Source of the DNA: Nitrospirota bacterium
Lineage (GTDB): Bacteria; Nitrospirota; Nitrospiria; Nitrospirales; Nitrospiraceae
Length of the DNA: 5,085 bases
Direction of reading: 5' to 3'
Assembly: GCA_016195505.1 (NCBI GenBank)
Contig: JACPZN010000016.1
Coordinates: forward strand, 1 to 5,085
Every line of letters starts with the position of its first letter. Positions within the stretch are counted from its first letter, which is position 1. Under the pieces are notes generated by a model that ran no database searches, was not told the origin of the DNA, and was given only the letters and a program-made list of their open reading frames with translations. Made by a program: the position numbers and the translations under genes. Positions 1-5,085 of this stretch are shown piece by piece.

Positions 1-353
1 CGACTGGGCAACGACGAGGTCTCGGAATTGCGACGGGCCGTAAGCTCTATGTTCAAGAAGTATTGCCTGCTACCAACACCGTCGTTCTTGGACCAGAAGA
101 ATCACTGCGACGTAGTCAGTGTGACGTCGCAGATCTGAATCTCTTCGACTCCTCACTTCTTACTGGATCAACGGACGTCATGGTCAAGGTCCGGTATGCC
201 ACTCCTGTCACGCCTGCTACCGTCCAGTGTTTGTCAGGAAATGTTCTTCGCATTGTCTTCCACGAACCACAACGCGCCTTGAGCCCGGGACAGTCAGCGG
301 TCTTCTACCGAAATGATTACGTCCTCGGCGGCGGCATCATTCAATCGCTCTAA
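1..353 (+). CDS. mnmA: tRNA-specific 2-thiouridylase MnmA, C-terminal part (5' truncated by window edge)
   Basis: The frame is open from base 3 to the TAA at 351-353 and gives about 116 residues of the end of the protein. It begins with TGQRRGLGIATG, matching the conserved GQR(K/R)GLG motif of MnmA. It then continues through the C-terminal beta-barrel region with VKVRY, PGQSAVFY and the closing VLGGGII, all hallmarks of the family. MnmA uses ATP and sulfur from a persulfide relay to make 2-thiouridine at wobble position 34 of tRNAs for Lys, Glu and Gln in the cytoplasm. The PP-loop ATP site and both catalytic cysteines lie upstream of this window, so activity cannot be judged here. A TTG at 63 is only an internal leucine codon, because the homology extends upstream of it to the edge. 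Its neighbour is the atp cluster, 126 nt downstream, with no functional link to it. Confidence 0.93.
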   Translation, partial: TGQRRGLGIATGRKLYVQEVLPATNTVVLGPEESLRRSQCDVADLNLFDSSLLTGSTDVMVKVRYATPVTPATVQCLSGNVLRIVFHEPQRALSPGQSAVFYRNDYVLGGGIIQSL

Positions 354-361
354 CTGTATCC

Positions 362-375
362 ATGACTCATGTCAT
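362..375. repeat. Short inverted repeat just downstream of mnmA
   Basis: ATGAC (362-366) and GTCAT (371-375) form a perfect 5-bp dyad around a TCAT loop, 9 nt after the mnmA stop and 4 nt before the candidate -35 hexamer. No T-run follows, so it does not look like an intrinsic terminator. It could be a weak operator half-site pair or chance. Confidence 0.25.
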
Positions 376-379
376 CGTA

Positions 380-409
380 TTGACAGCTCTTATCTGCCAA
401 TGCTAACTT
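380..409 (+). promoter_or_regulatory. Candidate sigma70 promoter of the atp cluster
   Basis: A perfect TTGACA (380-385) is followed after an 18-nt spacer by TAACTT (404-409). This -10 keeps the key first, second and last bases of TATAAT. It is preceded by TG one base upstream (401-402), giving an extended -10. Transcription would begin near 416, leaving a leader of about 64 nt before atpH. The bases right after the -10 (411-418) are almost all G/C. Such a discriminator is typical of promoters under growth-rate or ppGpp control, but that reading is inference. Position between mnmA and the first atp gene fits the expected place for this promoter. Confidence 0.5.
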
Positions 410-421
410 TGCGCGCGGCTT

Positions 422-439
422 TTCGTGCAGAAGCACGAA
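422..439 (+). terminator. Hairpin plus T-rich tract: possible weak mnmA terminator or atp leader hairpin
   Basis: TTCGTGC (422-428) and GCACGAA (433-439) form a perfect 7-bp stem with an AGAA tetraloop. The following bases (440-452) are T-rich but interrupted by A and C. This resembles a weak intrinsic terminator for the mnmA transcript. However, it lies downstream of the candidate promoter at 380-409, so an atp transcript starting near 416 would carry it almost at its 5' end. There it could act as a stabilising cap or an attenuator. The sequence alone does not decide between these roles. Confidence 0.4.
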
Positions 440-479
440 TATTTATTTCTTTGTCAACAAGAGCGAACGGATTCCTATA

Positions 480-1019
480 GTGAGAAAGCCAGCAGTGGCG
501 CGACGTTACGCACAGGCGTTGTTTGAGCTACTCGACACATCCACCATCGAATCAACCCGCGAAGCCTTAACGGGGCTGGGGCAAGCGATCAAGGACTCCG
601 TCGCGTTGCGCCACATTGTGGCCTCGCCGGTCTTTGGTGCCGAAGTCAAAACCAGCGTCCTTGCAGAACTCGGTTCTCGCCTAGGCTGTCCTCCCATCGG
701 AAAAGCCTTTCTCGGACAGTTGGTGAAAAAGAATCGCGTAGGCTATATTCCTGAAATCGCTGAGGCCTTTGCGAAACTTGCCGATGCGTCCAAAGGCATC
801 CAGCAGATCACCGTGTCCTCAGCGGCAACCTTACCCCCGGCTGAACAAGATCGAATCAGTACTCGCTTGCGCAACATGCTCAAGCGCCAAGTCGATATTA
901 CCTTTCAGACGGAGGCCCGCCACCTTGCCGGCCTGCAGATCCATCTCGGCAGCACGGTGGTCGATAGCACTGTCAGTGGGCGATTACAAGCGATGCAGAG
1001 TCTGTTGACGAAGGAGTAG
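480..1019 (+). CDS. atpH: F-type ATP synthase subunit delta (AtpH, OSCP homologue)
   Basis: A 179-residue protein of normal length for the delta/OSCP family. Delta sits on top of the F1 alpha3-beta3 head and ties it to the peripheral b-subunit stalk, holding the stator still during rotation. The N-terminus (VARRYAQALFEL, residues 6-17) is the typical start of the helical N-terminal domain (about 1-105). The C-terminal part ends with the family signature around residues 149-175 (LAGLQIHLGSTVVDSTVSGR). The start is GTG at 480. No in-frame ATG exists upstream before the stop at 381, and the homology begins right after the GTG. The ribosome binding site is poor: only a weak ACGGA lies at 467-471. 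The gene ends two bases before atpA, and the atpA Shine-Dalgarno sequence lies at its 3' end, which suggests coupled translation. It is the first atp gene here, with no atpF upstream. Confidence 0.95.
   Translation: MRKPAVARRYAQALFELLDTSTIESTREALTGLGQAIKDSVALRHIVASPVFGAEVKTSVLAELGSRLGCPPIGKAFLGQLVKKNRVGYIPEIAEAFAKLADASKGIQQITVSSAATLPPAEQDRISTRLRNMLKRQVDITFQTEARHLAGLQIHLGSTVVDSTVSGRLQAMQSLLTKE
1011..1016 (+). promoter_or_regulatory. Ribosome binding site of atpA, inside the end of atpH
   Basis: AAGGAG lies 5 nt before the atpA ATG at 1022 and overlaps the last two codons of atpH. A strong site at ideal spacing supports this start and suggests translational coupling with atpH. Confidence 0.8.
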
Positions 1020-1021
1020 CG

Positions 1022-2539
1022 ATGCAGATCAAGGCAGAAGAGATTAGTTCGATCATCAAAGAAAAGATCAAAGGCTTCGACAAACCAGTCGACGTCAAAG
1101 AGACCGGCTCCGTCATACAGGTGGGAGATGGGATTGCCAAGGTCTATGGTCTCGATGGCGCCATGGCCGGCGAAATGCTCGAGTTCCCCGGCGGCCTCTA
1201 CGGGATCGCGTTGAATCTTGAAGAAGACAACGTCGGCGCCGTGTTGATGGGCGACGATGTCGGCGTCAAGGAAGGCGATCCGGTCAAACGCACGGGACGT
1301 ATTGCAGAGATTCCAGTCGGCGATGCCTTGATCGGTCGCGTGGTGAACGCGATCGGCCAGCCGATCGATGGGAAAGGCCCGATCAACTCGTCGCTCTCAT
1401 CCCGTATTGAAGTCGTGGCGCCCGGGGTCAACACACGTCAGTCGGTACGCGAGCCCTTGCAAACGGGCATCAAGGCCATCGACGCGATGATCCCTATCGG
1501 CCGCGGACAGCGTGAATTGATCATCGGCGACCGACAGACCGGCAAGACGGCCATTGCCGTCGATACGATCATCAATCAAAAGGGCCTCGGCGTCTATTGT
1601 ATCTATGTCGCCATCGGCCAGAAACGGTCAACCGTGGCACGCGTCGTCAAGACTCTTGAAGAGAGCCACGCGATGGACTACAGCATCGTGGTCGCGGCCA
1701 GCGCAAGCGATGCGGCGCCCATGCAGTATCTTGCCCCCTTCTCCGGTGCCGCCATCGGCGAGTATTTCCGGGATAACGGCAAACATGCGCTGATCGTCTA
1801 TGACGACCTCTCCAAGCACGCCGTGGCCTATCGCCAATTGTCTCTGTTACTCCGTCGTCCGCCGGGCCGCGAAGCCTATCCGGGCGACGTGTTCTATCTG
1901 CACTCCCGGCTGTTGGAGCGTGCGGCCAAGCTCAGCGACAAGCTCGGCGGGGGGAGCCTGACCGCACTGCCGATCATTGAAACGCAAGCCGGCGACGTGT
2001 CCGCCTACATACCGACCAACGTCATTTCGATTACCGATGGACAGATCTATCTCGGCAGCGATCTATTCTATTCTGGTATTCGTCCCGCAATTAACGTGGG
2101 CCTGTCGGTCTCCCGGGTCGGAGGTTCGGCTCAGATCAAGACCATGAAGCAGGTGGCCGGTACCCTTCGGCTCGACCTCGCCCAGTACCGGGAAATGGCA
2201 GCCTTCGCGCAGTTCGGTAGCGAACTCGACAAAGCGACGCAGATGCAGCTTGCGCGCGGGGTCCGAATGGTGGAGCTGCTCAAACAGGGGCAATACAAAC
2301 CCATGCCGGTCGCCGATCAAGTGCTGTCTATTTACGCCGGCGTCAACGGATACCTGGACGATGTCCCCGTCGATAAAGTACAGCAATTTGAAGGCGACCT
2401 GCTGCACTACGTGCAACAGCACCATTCCGATCTAAAGAAAGAAATTGCAAGTATCGGGAAGATCGATGACAAGGTCGCTGCCAGACTGAAAGAGATCATC
2501 GTGACTTTCAAACAGAAGATGGGGTACGGCGCCAAGTAA
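1022..2539 (+). CDS. atpA: F-type ATP synthase subunit alpha (AtpA)
   Basis: A 505-residue protein, full length for the alpha subunit. Alpha alternates with beta in the F1 head, binds nucleotide at the non-catalytic sites and supplies the arginine finger to the catalytic sites. Domains run in order: N-terminal beta-barrel (about 25-95), nucleotide-binding domain (about 96-380) and C-terminal helical bundle (about 380-505). Visible motifs are the Walker A GDRQTGKT (169-176), the Walker B LIVYDDL (257-263), the alpha/beta signature PAINVGLSVS (355-364) and the arginine finger R365 in SVSRVGG. No key residue is missing and there is no frame disruption. The ATG at 1022 follows AAGGAG and begins the expected MQIKAEEIS N-terminus. 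It is co-transcribed with atpH just upstream and with atpG 66 nt downstream. Confidence 0.98.
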   Translation: MQIKAEEISSIIKEKIKGFDKPVDVKETGSVIQVGDGIAKVYGLDGAMAGEMLEFPGGLYGIALNLEEDNVGAVLMGDDVGVKEGDPVKRTGRIAEIPVGDALIGRVVNAIGQPIDGKGPINSSLSSRIEVVAPGVNTRQSVREPLQTGIKAIDAMIPIGRGQRELIIGDRQTGKTAIAVDTIINQKGLGVYCIYVAIGQKRSTVARVVKTLEESHAMDYSIVVAASASDAAPMQYLAPFSGAAIGEYFRDNGKHALIVYDDLSKHAVAYRQLSLLLRRPPGREAYPGDVFYLHSRLLERAAKLSDKLGGGSLTALPIIETQAGDVSAYIPTNVISITDGQIYLGSDLFYSGIRPAINVGLSVSRVGGSAQIKTMKQVAGTLRLDLAQYREMAAFAQFGSELDKATQMQLARGVRMVELLKQGQYKPMPVADQVLSIYAGVNGYLDDVPVDKVQQFEGDLLHYVQQHHSDLKKEIASIGKIDDKVAARLKEIIVTFKQKMGYGAK

Positions 2540-2605
2540 CCATCGGTATGTCATCGTCAATATGACCGTCAGACCTGAAGGTTGATTGGTAAAAGCTAGG
2601 AACTC
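2540..2605 (+). other. atpA-atpG intergenic spacer with a weak hairpin
   Basis: This 66-nt gap holds the atpG ribosome binding site (AGGA at 2598-2601, 4 nt before the ATG). It also holds a weak hairpin: TCA-G-ACC (2569-2575, G2572 bulged) pairs with GGTTGA (2580-2585) around a TGAA loop. There is no T-run, so it is not an intrinsic terminator. I see no promoter here. Confidence 0.35.
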
Positions 2606-3360
2606 ATGCCGAGTCTTCAATCACTACGTCGCAAGATTGCGGCGTTTAAAAACACCCAAAAGATTACCAAGGCCATGAAGATGGTGGCGGCGGCGAAGCT
2701 GAAACGAGCGCAGGACCGCATTCTGGCCGCGCGTCCCTACGCCATCAAGATGCGGGGTGTCGTCAGTAATTTGAGCCAGCGCGTAAACCGATCTTCGCAT
2801 CCTCTGCTACAGAAGCGCGAAGGAAAGAAGGTCGAAGTGCTCGTGGTCACGAGCGATCGCGGGCTGTGCGGTGGGTTCAATGGCAATATCGTGCGGAAAA
2901 GCACGGAGTTTGTCCGAGAATGCGAGTCCCGGGGATCGGTGGCGATCTGACCGACCATTTCGTCAAGGGCACGTTCGACGAACTCTACATTGTCTATAAC
3001 GAATTCAAGTCAGCCATTCAGCAGCGTGTGATCGTAGAAAAGCTGTTCCCCATCGATGCCGCAGCCGAGTTTGGGACCACACAGACGGAAGGCATGAGCG
3101 GCGGCAGTTATCTCTATGAACCGGATGAAGCCGCCCTCTTGAACGTATTTATCCCAAAACATTTCCAGACGCAGACGTTTCGCATTCTCCTGGAATCAGC
3201 CGCAGCCGAACATGGCGCCAGGATGGCGGCGATGGACGGCGCGACCCGGAACGCAGGACAACTGATCAAGAAAGTGACCTTGCACTACAACAAGACCCGC
3301 CAAAGCGCCATTACCAAAGAACTGATGGATATTGTCGGCGGTGCCGAAGCACTGAAATAG
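2606..3360 (+). pseudogene. atpG: F-type ATP synthase subunit gamma (AtpG), disrupted by an out-of-frame internal deletion
   Basis: Gamma is the rotor shaft that turns inside the alpha3-beta3 head. The first frame (2606-2950, 114 codons) starts MPSLQSLRRKIAAFKNTQKITKAMKM in style. It has the N-terminal coiled-coil helix and the conserved SDRGLCGGFN (83-92), then stops at TGA 2948-2950. The conserved C-terminal half continues in another frame from about 2932 to the TAG at 3358-3360. That half includes FDELYIVYNEFKSAIQQ, LYEPDEAALL, and the C-terminal helix with EHGARMAAMDGATRNAG and YNKTRQSAITKELMDIVGGAEAL, the gamma signature region. Together they give about 252 codons against the usual 285-295, so about 35-43 codons of the middle alpha/beta domain (including the VGRKG-like stretch) are missing and the frame is shifted by -1. 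The start is supported by AGGA at 2598-2601. As written, no functional gamma is made. A sequencing or assembly error is a serious alternative, since all flanking atp genes are intact. Confidence 0.88.
2926..2950 (+). other. Probable deletion junction in atpG
   Basis: Homology to gamma in the first frame fades after CESRG (codons 106-110), while homology in the second frame begins at GIGGDLTDHF (from 2932). The join therefore lies within about 2926-2948. GATCG (2934-2938) and CGATC (2943-2947) form a perfect 5-bp inverted repeat around GTGG exactly here. The premature TGA is at 2948-2950. The exact breakpoint cannot be set without an intact relative. Confidence 0.6.
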
Positions 3361-3375
3361 ATCGCCACGTTGAAG

Positions 3376-3381
3376 AAGGAG
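3376..3381 (+). promoter_or_regulatory. Ribosome binding site of atpD
   Basis: AAGGAG lies 6 nt upstream of the GTG at 3388. This strong, well-spaced site decides in favour of the GTG start, which also gives the expected N-terminus STGKVIQVIGPVVDVEF. Confidence 0.8.
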
Positions 3382-3387
3382 TGAGCT

Positions 3388-4830
3388 GTGAGCACAGGAA
3401 AAGTCATTCAGGTCATCGGACCGGTGGTCGATGTGGAGTTTCCTCCCGGGCAGCTGCCGAACATTTACAACGCCCTCAAAGTGATTCAGGAAGAGAATAA
3501 GGCCGCCGGCACACCGGCTGTCCGCATCACCCTAGAAGTGGCGCTGCACCTTGGAGAAAACCGTGTCCGCGGTATCGCGATGTCCACGACCGACGGCCTG
3601 ACGCGTGGGATGGATGTGCAGGATACAGGGGCGCCGATCTCTGTGCCTGTCGGCCGTGAGACACTCGGGCGGCTGATCAACGTATTGGGCGAACCAGTCG
3701 ATGAAATGGGCCCCATCAAGACGACGAAGACCTATCCCATTCACCGCCCTGCGCCGAGACTCGAAGATCAGGACACGAAGACCGAAGTCCTTGAAACCGG
3801 CATCAAGGTCGTCGATCTTCTCGAACCGTACAGCAAAGGCGGCAAGGTCGGTCTCTTCGGCGGTGCCGGAGTCGGCAAGACCGTTATCATTATGGAGCTG
3901 ATCAACAACATTGCGTTACACCACGGTGGTTTCTCGGTCTTCGCTGGTGTCGGTGAGCGGACTCGTGAAGGCAACGACCTCTGGCATGAAATGCAGGAAT
4001 CGAAGGTCATCGACCCAAAGGACTTCACCAAGTCGAAAGTCGCGCTGGTCTATGGCCAGATGAATGAGCCGCCCGGCGCGCGTCTGCGCGTCGCTTTGAC
4101 CGGACTGGCTGTCGCCGAATTTTTCCGCGACGAAGAAAAGCAGGACGTGCTGCTCTTTGTGGATAACATCTTCCGGTTTACCCAGGCCGGGTCAGAAGTG
4201 TCCGCATTGCTCGGTCGTATGCCGTCCGCCGTGGGCTATCAGCCCACGCTCTCGACCGAGATGGGACAGCTACAAGAACGCATCACCTCCACAAAACGTG
4301 GATCGATCACTTCGGTGCAAGCCATCTACGTGCCGGCTGACGATCTCACCGACCCAGCGCCGGCGACAGCCTTCGCCCATTTGGATGCGACGACCGTGTT
4401 ATCACGACAATTGGCCGAGTTGGGTATCTATCCGGCCGTCGACCCGCTCGACTCCACCTCACGGATTCTCGATCCGCAAGTTATCGGAGAAGATCATTAC
4501 AAGGTGGCCCGCGGAGTCCAGTCCGTCTTGCAGAGGTATAAAGATCTCCAGGACATTATCGCCATTCTCGGCATGGACGAATTGTCGGAAGACGACAAGA
4601 TGGCCGTGGCCCGCGCACGGAAAATCCAACGCTTTCTCTCGCAGCCGTTCCACGTCGCCGAGGCGTTCACCGGATCGCCAGGAAAGTATGTGAAGCTCAA
4701 AGACACCGTGCGCAGCTTCAAGGAGATTCTCGACGGCAAATACGACCACCTGCCGGAACAGGCGTTCTATATGGTTGGCCCGATCGAAGAAGTGATTGCG
4801 AAGGCCGAAAAGATGGGGGTAAAGGTGTAG
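3388..4830 (+). CDS. atpD: F-type ATP synthase subunit beta (AtpD), catalytic subunit
   Basis: A 480-residue protein, full length for beta, the subunit that makes or hydrolyses ATP in F1. The N-terminal beta-barrel (about 1-80) starts with GKVIQVIGPVVDVEF. The catalytic domain carries the Walker A GGAGVGKT (158-165), the GERTREG motif with catalytic E190, and the Walker B LLFVDN (255-260) with D259. It also carries Y348 of the adenine pocket and the alpha/beta signature PAVDPLDSTS (349-358). The C-terminal domain has the gamma-contacting loop as DELSEDD (397-403), a small variant of the usual DELSEED. All catalytic residues I can check are present. The start codon is GTG with a good ribosome binding site. 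It lies 27 nt after the end of atpG and 127 nt before atpC, the latter gap being long for this operon. Confidence 0.98.
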   Translation: MSTGKVIQVIGPVVDVEFPPGQLPNIYNALKVIQEENKAAGTPAVRITLEVALHLGENRVRGIAMSTTDGLTRGMDVQDTGAPISVPVGRETLGRLINVLGEPVDEMGPIKTTKTYPIHRPAPRLEDQDTKTEVLETGIKVVDLLEPYSKGGKVGLFGGAGVGKTVIIMELINNIALHHGGFSVFAGVGERTREGNDLWHEMQESKVIDPKDFTKSKVALVYGQMNEPPGARLRVALTGLAVAEFFRDEEKQDVLLFVDNIFRFTQAGSEVSALLGRMPSAVGYQPTLSTEMGQLQERITSTKRGSITSVQAIYVPADDLTDPAPATAFAHLDATTVLSRQLAELGIYPAVDPLDSTSRILDPQVIGEDHYKVARGVQSVLQRYKDLQDIIAILGMDELSEDDKMAVARARKIQRFLSQPFHVAEAFTGSPGKYVKLKDTVRSFKEILDGKYDHLPEQAFYMVGPIEEVIAKAEKMGVKV

Positions 4831-4841
4831 GAAGCGAGCGA

Positions 4842-4920
4842 ATCGTGCGTCCTCCTTGCTCGCGCAACGCGCGGTCTCGGAAGACCCTCGTTGGATGCGC
4901 GCAGTAGAGGACGCATCGAT
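4842..4920 (+). repeat. Long imperfect palindrome / structured RNA element between atpD and atpC
   Basis: Almost the whole stretch can fold into one hairpin. ATCG (4842-4845) pairs with CGAT (4917-4920). TGCGTCCTC (4846-4854) pairs with GAGGACGCA (4907-4915), with T4916 bulged. TGCT (4857-4860) pairs with AGTA (4903-4906, one G-U pair). CGCGCA (4861-4866) pairs with TGCGCG (4896-4901). The apex holds a further hairpin, GGTCT (4873-4877) with AGACC (4882-4886) around a CGGA loop. It is not followed by a T-run (4921 onward begins CCCCCACTTC), so it is not a standard terminator. It may be a REP-like intergenic repeat, a processing or stability element, or a control on atpC. The pairing is seen directly; the role is inference. 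Confidence 0.65.
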
Positions 4921-4950
4921 CCCCCACTTCTTGAGTAGAGATGAGGAAAT

Positions 4951-4955
4951 AGGAG
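4951..4955 (+). promoter_or_regulatory. Ribosome binding site of atpC, unusually close to the start
   Basis: AGGAG lies only 2 nt before the ATG at 4958, closer than the usual 5-8 nt. A second SD-like GAGGA lies at 4943-4947, 10 nt away. The ATG is still the best start: the upstream in-frame region gives no epsilon-like sequence, and the protein begins as expected. Confidence 0.6.
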
Positions 4956-4957
4956 AC

Positions 4958-5085
4958 ATGGCAGGAAGGTTATTGCTCGAGGTTGTGACGCCGGAGAAGT
5001 TGCTCTTGAGCCAGCAGGTAGATGAGGTGATTGCCCCAGGCTCAGAGGGTGAGTTCGGTGTATTGCCTGGACACTGTCACTTCCT
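4958..5085 (+). CDS. atpC: F-type ATP synthase subunit epsilon (AtpC), N-terminal part (3' truncated by window edge)
   Basis: The open frame gives 42 codons plus two bases before the edge. The sequence starts MAGRLLLEVVTPEKLLLS, then VDEVIAPGSEGEFGVLPGH (residues 21-39), which is the conserved N-terminal beta-sandwich of epsilon. Epsilon binds gamma and the c-ring in the rotor stalk and, through its C-terminal helices (outside this window), can inhibit ATP hydrolysis. After the LPGH motif the residues are C-H-F, where many family members have T-P; this is a minor variation. Its order after atpD is the standard one for the operon. It is separated from atpD by an unusually long, structured gap, which may lower or tune its expression. 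Confidence 0.93.
   Translation, partial: MAGRLLLEVVTPEKLLLSQQVDEVIAPGSEGEFGVLPGHCHF

Noticed and set aside
397..403. CRISPR array, tRNA, rRNA or insertion sequence anywhere in the window
   Set aside because: I looked across the window and saw no repeat-spacer pattern, no cloverleaf, no rRNA-like block and no transposase or paired terminal repeats. The coordinates given are only a placeholder.
2900..2960. Programmed -1 ribosomal frameshift joining the two atpG halves
   Set aside because: The second half is in the -1 frame, but no canonical X-XXY-YYZ slippery heptamer is in register near 2926-2950. A frameshift would also not restore the missing 35-43 codons.
2920..3360. C-terminal half of gamma as an independent gene starting at ATG 2920
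   Set aside because: There is no Shine-Dalgarno sequence before it. The first codons are a shifted reading of the N-terminal half, and a C-terminal gamma fragment alone is not a known functional protein.
4157..4693. 178-codon plus-strand open frame inside atpD
   Set aside because: It is a shifted reading of conserved AtpD sequence with an arginine/serine/proline-rich composition typical of out-of-frame translation.
4842..4920. Long hairpin as an intrinsic terminator after atpD
   Set aside because: No T-run follows the stem, and atpC continues in the same direction 37 nt later.
4941..4952. Three-codon mini-ORF (ATG AGG AAA TAG) just before atpC
   Set aside because: It is too short to separate from chance and has no clear ribosome binding site. 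It is better explained as part of the purine-rich atpC initiation region.
4459..4959. 166-codon open frame on the minus strand over the end of atpD
   Set aside because: It is antisense to the strongly conserved AtpD coding frame, has no recognisable motif, and is typical of shadow frames in GC-rich genes. The same applies to the minus-strand frame at 2063-2425 and the other antisense frames.

Overview
This window carries the F1 sector of a bacterial F-type ATP synthase as a co-directional cluster on the + strand: atpH (delta), atpA (alpha), atpG (gamma), atpD (beta) and the first 42 codons of atpC (epsilon), which runs off the right edge. The left edge holds the 3' end of mnmA, the tRNA 2-thiouridylase. 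The moderately GC-rich composition, the split layout with no F0 genes (atpB/E/F) before atpH, and the style of the AtpA and AtpD proteins suggest a Gram-negative-type bacterium. My best guess is a Nitrospira-like member of Nitrospirota. That assignment rests on remembered protein style, not on a search, and is tentative; alphaproteobacteria also split F1 and F0 operons.

Layout: mnmA tail (1-353); a 126-nt leader with a candidate sigma70 promoter and a small hairpin (354-479); atpH with a GTG start (480-1019); atpA two bases later (1022-2539); a 66-nt gap; atpG (2606-3360); a 27-nt gap; atpD with a GTG start (3388-4830); a 127-nt structured gap; atpC from 4958 to the edge. There is no gene-free stretch longer than 300 nt. 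The five subunits would assemble as the alpha3-beta3 catalytic hexamer, the gamma/epsilon rotor stalk and the delta cap that binds the peripheral stalk. The membrane subunits must be encoded elsewhere.

Two things stand out. First, atpG is broken. Its N-terminal part (about 110 codons) and its C-terminal part (about 142 codons) are both well conserved but lie in different frames, and roughly 35-43 codons of the middle domain are absent. This looks like an out-of-frame internal deletion, either genuine or an assembly/sequencing error. Second, the atpD-atpC gap is unusually long and folds into a nearly continuous imperfect hairpin (4842-4920). It contains an anti-Shine-Dalgarno-like stretch that could alternatively pair with the atpC ribosome binding site.

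I see no clear evidence of a wholly new system. The rest is an ordinary housekeeping operon.
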